From positions 37,296 through 101,295 of the forward strand of contig JAFSSE010000022.1 in assembly GCA_017445755.1 (NCBI GenBank): 64,000 nucleotides of DNA. Reading direction: 5' to 3'. Shown in pieces: positions 25,985 through 34,139 of the stretch. The stretch's first letter is position 1; the number at the start of each line of letters is the position of its first letter. The translations under genes and the position numbers were made by a program. The notes beneath the pieces were generated by a model that was not told the DNA's origin, did not search any database, and was given only the letters and a program-made list of their open reading frames with translations. The stretch comes from Bacteroidales bacterium (GTDB lineage: Bacteria; Bacteroidota; Bacteroidia; Bacteroidales; UBA932).

Positions 25985-27232
25985 ATGAGACGAATCCTGT
26001 ATATGTTCATGCTCTTTGCCGCCATTTCCTGTGGGGGCAGGTCATCTTCTGTAAAGCAATCTGGTACAGGTAGTTCCGACCAGTCCGATGTCGCAGATGC
26101 TACCGCTGAAACAGTCGCCGATACCGCAGCAGATGCGGTAGATGAGGCCTTGAGAATAATCAGCGAAGCGGAATCAGGCAGGAGGGCGGCTTCGGAGGAA
26201 CCCGCTCTTTCGTCCCGGTCAGTGAAGATTTCCGATGCGATAGAGCTGGACAGGACCGTCTTTGATTTTGGGGATTTCCTGGTTTCCGACGGTCCTAAAA
26301 CCTGCTCCTTTACGGTGGCAAACAAGGGGAAAGAGCCCCTGACGATTCTGGAAGTCATTTCCTCCTGCGGCTGCACCGGGGCGACATGGACCCATGATCC
26401 CATACCGCAGGGAGGGAAGGGGACAATTACTGCGACATACAAGAATGAAGACGGTCCCATTCCCTTCGACAAGACGCTGACTGTTTATTTTTCTTCGCTT
26501 GAAAAGCCCGTTCTCCTTCACCTTCGGGGCGTTCCGAGGGCGAAAACTGTTCCCCTTGAGGAATCGTATGGAGCATTCCGCTGCGGGGACATCGGATTCA
26601 AGTCGGATGTCTTCAAGGCCGGAAATCTCGAGCAGGGCGGGTCTAAGAGCGATGAAACGACTATTGCAAACCTCGGGAAACGAGCGGTGTCTGTCTCCTT
26701 TAAGAACGTGGATCCTTCTCTTTCCCTTACCGTGGAGCCGAATCCGGTTCCGGCAAGGAGCACTGCCCGGCTAATATTTACCGTTTCAGCCAGCCGCGAA
26801 AAATGGGGACGGAACGAGTACCTTGCAACTCCCGTCGCAGGTTCTGTGAGCGGCTCGCCCCTTACCTTCTGGGCTATTACCAAAGAGGATTTTTCCGCTC
26901 TTTCAACTGAGGAGAGGGCAAATTCCTCCAGGCCAGTTTTCAAGGAGAGCACGAGCTCTTTCGGAGTAGTTGAGAGGGGAGCGGTCGTAACCGGGACGTA
27001 TTCCTTCAAGAATACCGGCAAAACCGCATTTCATTGTTATAAGGTTGACAGTGACGCCCCTGTAGTGGTTTCAGACGTCCCTGATCTTGAGCCGGGGGAG
27101 GAAGGATCATTTACGGTTACCCTTAATACAGCGAAACTTCCCGCCGGGGAAGTTTCGGTAATAATTACTCTGACTACGAATTCTCCTCTTAGGCCGATTG
27201 TAAATCTTTTCCTTGTCGGAGATACGAAGTAG
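25985..27232 (+). CDS. DUF1573 multidomain lipoprotein
   Basis: A 415-residue envelope protein. The signal peptide MRRILYMFMLFAAISC ends in a lipobox. After a low-complexity Ser/Ala/Asp linker (to about residue 80) come Ig-like DUF1573 domains: the first has VFDFGDFLVSDGPKTCSFTV and the hallmark SSCGCTGATW; two further degenerate copies follow (YGAFRCGDIGFKSDVF and TSSFGVVERGAVVTGTY), the last with the ASPM/SPD-2-like beta pattern. DUF1573 proteins are abundant in Bacteroidota, but their role is not established. The ATG at 25985 is needed for the basic start of the signal peptide. It is convergent with the AraC-type gene, 5 nt apart. Confidence 0.82.
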   Translation: MRRILYMFMLFAAISCGGRSSSVKQSGTGSSDQSDVADATAETVADTAADAVDEALRIISEAESGRRAASEEPALSSRSVKISDAIELDRTVFDFGDFLVSDGPKTCSFTVANKGKEPLTILEVISSCGCTGATWTHDPIPQGGKGTITATYKNEDGPIPFDKTLTVYFSSLEKPVLLHLRGVPRAKTVPLEESYGAFRCGDIGFKSDVFKAGNLEQGGSKSDETTIANLGKRAVSVSFKNVDPSLSLTVEPNPVPARSTARLIFTVSASREKWGRNEYLATPVAGSVSGSPLTFWAITKEDFSALSTEERANSSRPVFKESTSSFGVVERGAVVTGTYSFKNTGKTAFHCYKVDSDAPVVVSDVPDLEPGEEGSFTVTLNTAKLPAGEVSVIITLTTNSPLRPIVNLFLVGDTK

Positions 27233-27237
27233 GGGAG

Positions 27238-28581
27238 CTACGATTCCTGCTTCTGACGGGCCACCAGCCAGACTTTCGGGGTCATTCCGGTGACTTTCTT
27301 GAACACATTATTGAACGAAGATGCGCTGAGGAAACCGCAGGCGCGGGCTACGTCAGTCTGCTTTACGTTCTTATTGTGGAGCAGGTACTGCTCGGCGTAG
27401 TCGATTCTGAGTGTGTTCAGGAGTTCAGGGAAGCTGAGATTGTAGGTATTGTTCACCAGCTTCGAAACATAGGTCTTGTTCGTATGGAGCCGGGCGGCTA
27501 TGTCCCCTAAGCTGAGGGAGGGCTGCAGGAAGAGCTGCTCGTTGAGCATCAGGTGCTGGAAGCGGGAGAGGAGACTGTCGTCCCATGAGCCCGTCTCGAT
27601 GGACTGGATTTTCTTCTTTATTTCCTCTATGTCATCTCCCTGCTGGATCATTATATCCGCATGGAGCTTCTTCCCGAGCCGCTCCTGGGTGCGGATAAGG
27701 GCGTCCTGGGGCGCTTCTTCCATGAGTTCTTCGAGCATTATCTCAACAATCGGCCCCTTTATGCTCTTGTTGTAGTTATAGAACATTACATGGCTGGCCT
27801 GGACGTGGTTAATCCATTCTTTTTCCCCGTAGAGGGCGGTGAAGCAGAAGATGAAAAAGCCGATTGAAACAATAATGGCCTGGGCTACGGCGATCCATGG
27901 ATGGATGGCAAGTTCGCTCTTGAATACCGCCGCTTTCGACAGAACGAAAATTCCGGGAAGGAAGAGGTTGAAAATCTGGAATTCCACGACCCTTATCGGC
28001 TTGCCGTTGAATACGTAGTTCCAGAGGTTGGAAAGCTTTGCCTTGTGGCGGAAAATATATCTCAGTACATAGATAAGCCCAAGGAGGAGTTCAATGGATA
28101 TGACAACCCTGAAGAAAACTGAAGACCAGAGGTAGAAATGCCACATGAGAGTATCCCGGTACGCGGAAGAAGCCGAAGGACCATTGACGTAGATGTCGCT
28201 GAGGAAGGATGCAATCGCCTCTTTCCCAAGTACTTCTATAATGGTCAGGGTCCCGAAGACGAGGGCTACCGGAACCACGACCCAGAGATAGTGGACTGGG
28301 CGGAAGCGCCGGCCGTGGCGGAGCCGGTCCATGTACATCCAGATAAGGGGCAGCACGCTCGGACCGGTCAGGAGGGTTACCAGGTTGGGGTAAACCAGCC
28401 GGTCCGGAGAGATCCCCGGAGTAGCGTAAAGGGCGTCTGAGATGAAGAACAGCATCAGGTCTACAGACAGAATGGTTAGAATCCAGAAGGTGCCTGTCCT
28501 CCTTGACATGAGTAAATTCATGACAATCCAGAACAGGCAAACTGCTGCGGGCAGGAAAAGCAGCACTTTCAACAAGTACAT
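27238..28581 (-). CDS. Seven-helix membrane protein with C-terminal AraC-type DNA-binding domain
   Basis: A 447-residue predicted membrane-bound transcription regulator. About seven hydrophobic helices fill residues 1-250 (for example VLLFLPAAVCLFWIVMNLL and FFIFCFTALYG), followed by a cytoplasmic linker and an AraC-type double helix-turn-helix at the C-terminus (SLGDIAARLHTNKTYVSKLV and VARACGFLSASSFNNVFKKV). Such proteins may sense signals in the membrane and act on nearby genes. A strong GGAGGAGGAG lies 7-8 nt before the ATG. It starts 27 nt behind the fimbrillin-like gene, so both come from one promoter. The likely target is the divergent pilus operon. Confidence 0.82.
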   Translation of the reverse strand: MYLLKVLLFLPAAVCLFWIVMNLLMSRRTGTFWILTILSVDLMLFFISDALYATPGISPDRLVYPNLVTLLTGPSVLPLIWMYMDRLRHGRRFRPVHYLWVVVPVALVFGTLTIIEVLGKEAIASFLSDIYVNGPSASSAYRDTLMWHFYLWSSVFFRVVISIELLLGLIYVLRYIFRHKAKLSNLWNYVFNGKPIRVVEFQIFNLFLPGIFVLSKAAVFKSELAIHPWIAVAQAIIVSIGFFIFCFTALYGEKEWINHVQASHVMFYNYNKSIKGPIVEIMLEELMEEAPQDALIRTQERLGKKLHADIMIQQGDDIEEIKKKIQSIETGSWDDSLLSRFQHLMLNEQLFLQPSLSLGDIAARLHTNKTYVSKLVNNTYNLSFPELLNTLRIDYAEQYLLHNKNVKQTDVARACGFLSASSFNNVFKKVTGMTPKVWLVARQKQES

Positions 28582-28608
28582 TTTGTCGCTCCTCCTCCGG
28601 GCGTAGTT

Positions 28609-29697
28609 TTAAAAGTTGTCGTTGTTTTCATAGATTTTTGTCTCCCATCCGCTTACGGAAGGGGAAAATGTTATTTCAGAATATACACTGCTGAGGTCCA
28701 GTCCGATATGGAAAGTATACTGCCTTCCGTAGACAAAGACATTGTCCGGGAGGAGGCCGTAGAGCATGTAACGGGCAACCTGCTTTTTCAGAGGTTCATA
28801 GTAGAATCCGTTCAGGGTGAAGCCCTCGACATCGAATTCGACTTCGACATACTGGCGTCCGACCCGGATCTCGTCCGGAATGGAATAGTAGCGGTGAGAA
28901 TCGGCCAGACGGTCCTCAAGGGTATCGTAGCCGACGAATTTCTCATTCTCAGAGCCCACGCCGACCTTCTGGTCGCCTTCGAAGACAACGATATCGCGGT
29001 AGTAGCCCTGCCTCTGCCAGATTCCGCGACTTTCTTTGACGTCGTTGACAAAGACGCCGGCGGAGGCGACCTTGTGGGAAACCATGCGGCGGAGGTGGAT
29101 CAGTCCCTGGAGTTCCTTCATAGGTGTAACATCGCAGATGCAGAAGCCGATATCATTTGTAATATGCTGGAACTCAAGCGGAATCATGTTCATGAGGGCG
29201 ACAGCCATCTCGACGGTCCTGGACACCAGGGGGCCGGCTTTGGTTTCTTCAACCGTGTAGGGGATCGAGTAAGACTGCAAGTCGTCTTCATAAGAGACTT
29301 CCTGGACGAAGGGATAGTAGGCGCTGAACGAGACATTCTTCGTCCCAACGCGGCTCCAGAGCGACTCGTCAAAGAAGGTCTGATAAGAAGATCCGGTAGA
29401 GGATACGGGAACATTGTTTACGAGAAGGGCCTCATGCTCGTAGTCGATGCCGACAAGGCCGAAGGGGATGTCGGAGGACATTGTGGCAAGTCCGGGATCA
29501 TTGTATTCCACGGAACCCTTAGTCTCCATACGCGCCCTCCTCTCAGGACGGATAGTCTCTCCTTCGCGGGTTACACCGATATCGAAACCGACCTTCTGCT
29601 GCTGGGGTGAACGGGCAGAGGGAACGTCGTCCATCTTCATGCAGGAAGTGATCGCGAGGATGGCCGTAAGGACCAGTATGTGAGCATTCGTTTTCAT
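28609..29697 (-). CDS. Fimbrillin-like lipoprotein, partner of the membrane AraC regulator
   Basis: A 362-residue lipoprotein. The ATG at 29697 gives a neat signal peptide MKTNAHILVLTAILAITSC ending in a lipobox; an ATG at 29724 would add nine residues. The pattern is that of Bacteroidales fimbrillins: a basic ERRARMETKG stretch after the lipid Cys, the core motif LEFQHITNDIGF, corresponding to F.HALSQ in the pilins across the intergenic region, and the C-terminal TFHIGLDLSSVYSEITFSP-SGWE segment. It is encoded away from the pilus operon but with the regulator, so it might be a sensor-side pilin homologue. That role is inferred. Confidence 0.72.
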   Translation of the reverse strand: MKTNAHILVLTAILAITSCMKMDDVPSARSPQQQKVGFDIGVTREGETIRPERRARMETKGSVEYNDPGLATMSSDIPFGLVGIDYEHEALLVNNVPVSSTGSSYQTFFDESLWSRVGTKNVSFSAYYPFVQEVSYEDDLQSYSIPYTVEETKAGPLVSRTVEMAVALMNMIPLEFQHITNDIGFCICDVTPMKELQGLIHLRRMVSHKVASAGVFVNDVKESRGIWQRQGYYRDIVVFEGDQKVGVGSENEKFVGYDTLEDRLADSHRYYSIPDEIRVGRQYVEVEFDVEGFTLNGFYYEPLKKQVARYMLYGLLPDNVFVYGRQYTFHIGLDLSSVYSEITFSPSVSGWETKIYENNDNF

Positions 29698-29726
29698 CGA
29701 AAATCCGTTTAAATAAGTTTTCAATG

Positions 29727-29756
29727 CAAATGTAACATTATTTTTTAAGAAACAAA
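29727..29756 (-). promoter_or_regulatory. Promoter of the fimbrillin-like / AraC unit
   Basis: Minus strand: TTTG (29756-29753), 18-nt spacer, TACATTTG (29734-29727), about 24 nt of leader to the ATG at 29697. Full match to the phylum consensus. Confidence 0.75.
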
Positions 29757-30032
29757 AATAATTTTATCATTTTTCGACAATTTTTTTGAAACAAGATTTT
29801 TCCCGGCCAGATCGCCACTAAATACGGTGAGTTTCCGGCATTTATACTATTATATTTAAAATATGCGTGCGTAATATTCTTTTCGACGTTTCCGTCTTTA
29901 TACCTATTATATATATACGCGTTGAAGAATCGCAGCACCTCTGGCGGAGTATTGTCATTATGTGTTATTTATTTGAATTCAAAATATTTTATTTAATGTT
30001 TTGTCGATAATCAACAAATTATTTAAATTTTA

Positions 30033-30076
30033 AAAACGGAAATCAAACAATTTTGTTTTCTTTAAAAATCCGTTTT
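30033..30076. repeat. Nested inverted repeat in the pilus control region
   Basis: Outer arms AAAACGGA (30033-30040) and TCCGTTTT (30069-30076) enclose an inner palindrome AAACAATTTTGTTT (about 30045-30058). It could be a regulator site or a transcript-end hairpin; no T run follows. Confidence 0.45.
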
Positions 30077-30194
30077 CAAAACGTTTCTCGTCAATTTAAT
30101 TTTTTCTCTTTGTTTCTGGTTGTTGTTTTTGGGTCAATAATCGTTTGCAAGCGCTCCTTGGCTTGTTTTTGCCTTGAATTTCGGTTGATTCTTA

Positions 30195-30203
30195 CCCCCC
30201 CCC
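30195..30203. repeat. C9 homopolymer tract upstream of the pilus operon promoter
   Basis: Nine consecutive C in an otherwise AT-rich region, 43 nt before the -33 element of the pilus operon. Tracts of this kind can slip during replication. Confidence 0.6.
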
Positions 30204-30245
30204 TAAAAAACTTCACTTTTTTTTGAAAAAAAACGAATTTCTGAT

Positions 30246-30275
30246 TTTGAAATTAAAAAATTTTATGTATCTTTG
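30246..30275 (+). promoter_or_regulatory. Promoter of the pilus operon
   Basis: TTTG at 30246-30249, 18-nt spacer, TATCTTTG at 30268-30275, an exact consensus promoter. The leader is about 98 nt and contains ACGCG-tg-CGCGT (30296-30307) and a 14-bp palindrome AAACAAATTTGTTT (30361-30374) just before the first ATG. Confidence 0.8.
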
Positions 30276-30379
30276 CATCCAGATTTATTTGAATCACGCG
30301 TGCGCGTATCATTTATAAAGCTGAAGCGTTTATTTAACTTATTGATTTTGAATATTTAACAAACAAATTTGTTTATATC

Positions 30380-30865
30380 ATGAAAAAAGTTCTCGCATTC
30401 TTCTCTGCTATGCTGCTGCTCGCGACAGCTGCATTTGCACAGTCAGTTTCGGTGACTACGCCCAGCCAGAACTTGAAGCTTCAGTTCAAGAGCGCCGAGC
30501 GTTCCGGTAACGACGTCGTCCTGACGATCCTGGTTACGAATCTCTCTTCTTCCGAGCAGATCGTCAACCTCGTCGGTGGCCAGTATCAGACCGGTATGGC
30601 TGCATCTATTGCCTATGACAACGACGGAAACGTCTATGAGCTTGGCAACATCCTTGTCTCTATCGGCAACAAGTCCTACTCCGAGCAGTACTGTGCATCT
30701 TCCTTCCCTGCCGGCGTTCCTGTAAAATGCCACGTCATGGTGAAGAACCTCGCCCCCCAGGCGACTTCCTTCTCGAAGCTGAAACTCTGCGTCCTCTCTC
30801 CTGAACTCGATGTCAAGAGCGTCGGTGCCTGCTTCGAAATAAACAACGTTTCTTTCGCAAGATAA
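30380..30865 (+). CDS. Small secreted protein at the head of the pilus operon, unknown
   Basis: A 161-residue exported protein, family not recognised. The signal peptide MKKVLAFFSAMLLLATAAFA is cleaved before QSVSV, and the mature part of about 140 residues looks like one Ig-like beta sandwich (LKLQFKSAERSGNDVVLTIL, GVPVKCHVMVKNL) with three cysteines. There is no lipobox, so it should be periplasmic or secreted. Codon choice is strongly biased (C-ending), as in highly expressed genes. It is first in the operon, 29 nt before the OmpA-like gene. A chaperone or periplasmic assembly role is possible but not shown. Confidence 0.75.
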   Translation: MKKVLAFFSAMLLLATAAFAQSVSVTTPSQNLKLQFKSAERSGNDVVLTILVTNLSSSEQIVNLVGGQYQTGMAASIAYDNDGNVYELGNILVSIGNKSYSEQYCASSFPAGVPVKCHVMVKNLAPQATSFSKLKLCVLSPELDVKSVGACFEINNVSFAR

Positions 30866-30894
30866 GATAAGACCACGAATCGGAATTCAATCGG

Positions 30895-33048
30895 ATGAAA
30901 ATGGCACGGATCATAATGGCAACAGCAGCTCTCATGGCAGCAACTGCCACCAACGGGGCCTGGGCGCAGAAAGCGAGCAGGCAGTCCGACGTGACCGTTT
31001 TCTTCCGTGTCAACAAGTGGGATATCGAGTGGGGTTACCTCGGAAACTTCGAGTCCCTTACCCGCCTCGATAAGATTGTTGACGAATTCCGCATGAATAT
31101 CGACAGCGTTTCCATTATCGCTTATGCTTCTCCTGAAGGCAGGTATGGCAGCAACACTGTTCTCTCGATGAACCGTGCCCGTGCGATGAGGAATTACCTC
31201 GAGACCACCTATCCCGGCGTTGATTTCAAGCAGATCAACGAATTCGCCGGCGGACCTGATTTCAACGGTCTTACCGAGCGTCTCCGCCGGGATGAGGAAC
31301 TCCCTTACCGGGATGAGGTACTCGCCCTTGTCAGCAACTGGGGTCCGAATCCGGACGTTACTTTTGCCCGTCTAAAGCAGCTCCGCGGTGGAGAGCCCTA
31401 CCGCTATATCCGTTACAAGTACCTGCCCTGGCTCCGCAGTGCGACGACTGTTATTTTCCATTATAACCCCTGCGTGTCCCTGTACAAGGAAGATACCCAC
31501 AGAAGCGAAGCGACTACCAGGGACCTTACTTCGCTCGTTCTTCCGAAGGAGAGTGTTAAGGAATCCACCACCTCGACTTTCTCAATCATCCCGTTCCAGC
31601 CGGTCTATTCTGCCGGTGCTGAAGACAAGCAGCAAACAACTGCTTCAGGTAAGAGCAGCTCAAAAGCTGAAACCAAGCCGGTTGCCGCCGAGGATAGGGA
31701 CAGGACGGATGTCGTCGTTTCCAGCGACAGTTACAGGATTCATTTCCGCAAGCGCGACGACACTATCGACGGCTCTTATATGGACAACGCCGCGGTGCTC
31801 GAGAAGATCCGCGCCTTCCTTGAGGAGAATCCCAAGCTCGATACTGTCGTCATCCGTTCGTACGCATCTCCCGAAGGCGACGCTACCCTGAACTCCTTCC
31901 TTTCCGACCGCCGTGCCGAGAGCACCCTCGCCTTTGTCCAGGACCATGTCTCCGACAATACCGTCGTGATTCTCGAGTCCCTCGGTGAAGACTGGGATCG
32001 CTGGACCAGCATCGTCGAGAAGAGCTATCGGGGTTCTGACCGTGAAAAGGCCCTTCAAATCCTCCGCTCCAACGTTGACAACCAGACCAAGAAGGCGCGC
32101 CTCAAGACCCTCAGCCCGAAGAATTACTACGAGCTTTCCCAGGAACTTACAAAGACCCTGAGGGCTTCGGAGATCCGCCTTGTCGGAGGTCCCGCAACCC
32201 CTGTCGATACGACCTCTCTTTTCGGCCAGAATGATACCGCCGTTTCCGGGGAAGCCGACTCGACCCTCTATCCTGCGACAGTTGACTCGACCGATATTTT
32301 CCGGAGCGTTGATTCTACCGCAGTCTTCCAGGGTGTCGATTCTACCGCGACTCAGGATTCCACCGGGATCCAGGATGGGATTGTCGAGGAGATTGACCTT
32401 GGTGACGGAGCGGGGGAGAGCACGGACGGACTTAGCAAGACCGACAGCGTCAGGTTCAAGTATATCCCGCTTTTCGCCCTTACGACGAATCTCCTTTACG
32501 AGACCGCCGGCACAGCCGCCACCCTCTTCCATACCGTTCCGCTTACCGTCGGATATGAAATTCCCATCGGGAAGTACTGGAGCTTCTACTCGAACTACCT
32601 TATTACCGTCCCGTGGCACGCGTGGAACGAGAATGCCGAGTGCGCGGAGCTCATGCACTGGGATATCGGTGCGAAGTGGTTCCCCGGCGGCAGCTTCAAG
32701 AGGCCTTTCGCCCGCACTGATGACAGGAGGGTACTCGAAGGTTGGTATGCTTACCTCGGCGCCGGCTGCGGATACTATGATTTCGAGCATAATGGAAAGG
32801 GCTATCAGGGTGAGGAAATCCTCGGATCCCTCGGAGTCGGTTACGGACTCTGCCTCGACCGCCACTGGAGCTTCGATTTCGCCCTCGGCCTCGGACCCAT
32901 GTATACGCGTTACCGTTACTATGAGGGCCGCTCCAACAACCAGCACCTCATGTACCGCTACAGCGGAACTTTCCGCTACTTTGGCATGACTGATGCAAGA
33001 GTAAAGCTCACATATTTGTTTTACGCAAAGAAGAGAATTAAGAAATAA
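30895..33048 (+). CDS. OmpA-like x2 plus DUF3575 outer-membrane protein of the pilus locus
   Basis: A 717-residue exported protein with a cleavable signal peptide (ends GAWAQ). Two OmpA-like domains are visible, at about residues 30-115 (SVSIIAYASPEGRYGSN, LSMNRARAMRNYL) and 275-360 (TVVIRSYASPEGDATLNSFL, SDRRAESTLAFV). A linker with repeated VDST units follows at 462-485. From about residue 520 a DUF3575 domain (TTNLLYETAGTAATLFHTVP to the C-terminus) probably forms an outer-membrane beta-barrel. DUF3575 and OmpA-like proteins are typical of Bacteroidales fimbrial loci, usually as separate genes; the fusion is unusual. It may link the pilus base to peptidoglycan and outer membrane. Confidence 0.75.
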   Translation: MKMARIIMATAALMAATATNGAWAQKASRQSDVTVFFRVNKWDIEWGYLGNFESLTRLDKIVDEFRMNIDSVSIIAYASPEGRYGSNTVLSMNRARAMRNYLETTYPGVDFKQINEFAGGPDFNGLTERLRRDEELPYRDEVLALVSNWGPNPDVTFARLKQLRGGEPYRYIRYKYLPWLRSATTVIFHYNPCVSLYKEDTHRSEATTRDLTSLVLPKESVKESTTSTFSIIPFQPVYSAGAEDKQQTTASGKSSSKAETKPVAAEDRDRTDVVVSSDSYRIHFRKRDDTIDGSYMDNAAVLEKIRAFLEENPKLDTVVIRSYASPEGDATLNSFLSDRRAESTLAFVQDHVSDNTVVILESLGEDWDRWTSIVEKSYRGSDREKALQILRSNVDNQTKKARLKTLSPKNYYELSQELTKTLRASEIRLVGGPATPVDTTSLFGQNDTAVSGEADSTLYPATVDSTDIFRSVDSTAVFQGVDSTATQDSTGIQDGIVEEIDLGDGAGESTDGLSKTDSVRFKYIPLFALTTNLLYETAGTAATLFHTVPLTVGYEIPIGKYWSFYSNYLITVPWHAWNENAECAELMHWDIGAKWFPGGSFKRPFARTDDRRVLEGWYAYLGAGCGYYDFEHNGKGYQGEEILGSLGVGYGLCLDRHWSFDFALGLGPMYTRYRYYEGRSNNQHLMYRYSGTFRYFGMTDARVKLTYLFYAKKRIKK

Positions 33049-33073
33049 AGAACAAAATAACGAATAGAAGTTA

Positions 33074-34102
33074 ATGAAACGCCGTTTTGTCATATTCTTC
33101 CTTACCGCGCTGATGGCCCTTACGGGTTGTCTGCGCAGGGACCTCGAGTATGGCAGCGTAACCGTTAACCTCCGTCTTCGGCTTAACCTCCGTGTCCATG
33201 TGAACGGAAACTTTGAAGATCTTCCTACCCCTGAAATGATGAGGGTTATGTTCTTCGACATCGATAATTACGACCTGATTACCGAGAGCTACCTCCCTCC
33301 GACTGGCGGCCGCATTTCACTCCCTCCGGGAAAATACAAATTCATCGCTTACAACTTCGATACGGAAGCGACCCTCCTGCGCAACGACCGCAACTATTAC
33401 TCCATAGAGGCCTATACCAATGAGGTTTCCTCCGCAATGCGTTCCAGCATCCTGAACGCAATCCGTTACGGAGTTTCCGCCACGAAGGCCGATACCGACG
33501 CCGACGCCTGGCAGAAAGCCCTTGAAAAGCTCCAGGACAGCCCGATCATCTATGAACCGGACCACCTCTTCGTAAGCCACCAGGACGTCGAGGTCTTCAA
33601 TATCCAGGAAGACCAGACCATCGAGGCCGACGCCGAGACCATTATCGAGACCTGGAAGATCTCGGTCCGTATCAAGAACGAGCAGTACATGGCCTCTGCA
33701 CGCGCCCTTCTCACCGGACAGATCGCGTCCAACTTCATCGGCTTCCCCAAGGAAGAGGGCAAGACCGATACGGACGTAGTCCTGTTGTTCGACATGAAAG
33801 CCGGTTCGGACGCGCGTGAAAATGATATTGTCGTGGGTACGTTCAATACTTTCGGAAAGAACCCGAGCGTGGAAAGCCGCCTGTGGCTTACCATCATTAT
33901 CAAGACCGTCGGCGGAGACACCGTTGAGTGGCACCGTGACATTACGGACGAGTTCTTTACCGAGGAGGCCTACGAGAACCAGACGATTTATATAGAAGAA
34001 GAAATAATTATTCCACCTCCTGACAATCCCAGCGCTGGAGGCAGCGGCTTCCAGCCAGGTGTGGATGACTGGGATGTGGAGAATATACCGATAAGCATAT
34101 AG
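33074..34102 (+). CDS. DUF5119 / Mfa2-like fimbrial anchor lipoprotein
   Basis: A 342-residue lipoprotein; the signal peptide ends FFLTALMALTGC. The pattern RDLEYGSVTVNLRLRLNLRV, followed by MMRVMFFDIDNYDLITESYL and LPPGKYKFIAYNFDTE, is that of DUF5119 and Mfa2/FimB-type anchor subunits, which hold the pilus base in the outer membrane and limit its length. The C-terminus is acidic and proline-rich (EEEIIIPPPDNPSAGG). It sits between the OmpA-like gene and the first pilin, as anchors often do. The TK-type maturation site of the pilins is absent, which fits an unprocessed anchor. Confidence 0.7.
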   Translation: MKRRFVIFFLTALMALTGCLRRDLEYGSVTVNLRLRLNLRVHVNGNFEDLPTPEMMRVMFFDIDNYDLITESYLPPTGGRISLPPGKYKFIAYNFDTEATLLRNDRNYYSIEAYTNEVSSAMRSSILNAIRYGVSATKADTDADAWQKALEKLQDSPIIYEPDHLFVSHQDVEVFNIQEDQTIEADAETIIETWKISVRIKNEQYMASARALLTGQIASNFIGFPKEEGKTDTDVVLLFDMKAGSDARENDIVVGTFNTFGKNPSVESRLWLTIIIKTVGGDTVEWHRDITDEFFTEEAYENQTIYIEEEIIIPPPDNPSAGGSGFQPGVDDWDVENIPISI

Positions 34103-34139
34103 AAAATAAGTTAAACCATTTATAAACAATCAAATTTTT

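Larger units (their letters stand above)
29757..30245. other. AT-rich intergenic region between the divergent regulator and pilus operons
   Basis: About 680 nt separate the two divergent start codons, and this 490-nt core has no supported gene. It holds short GCGT-rich sites (GCGTGCGT near 29865, ACGCGT at 29917), a nested inverted repeat at 30033-30076, a C9 run at 30195-30203, and T8/A8 runs near 30217-30233. It probably carries regulatory sites for both operons. Confidence 0.6.

Noticed and set aside
29738-29938. 66-codon minus-strand open frame in the intergenic region
   Set aside because: Lys/Asn/Tyr/Phe-rich translation typical of AT-rich non-coding DNA. It overlaps a consensus promoter and lacks a ribosome site.
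29958-30008. 16-codon open frame in the pilus control region
   Set aside because: Too short, no ribosome site and no promoter aligned with it.
29757-30245. Invertible promoter segment upstream of the pilus operon
   Set aside because: The inverted repeats seen are close together and do not flank a promoter, and no invertase gene is adjacent.
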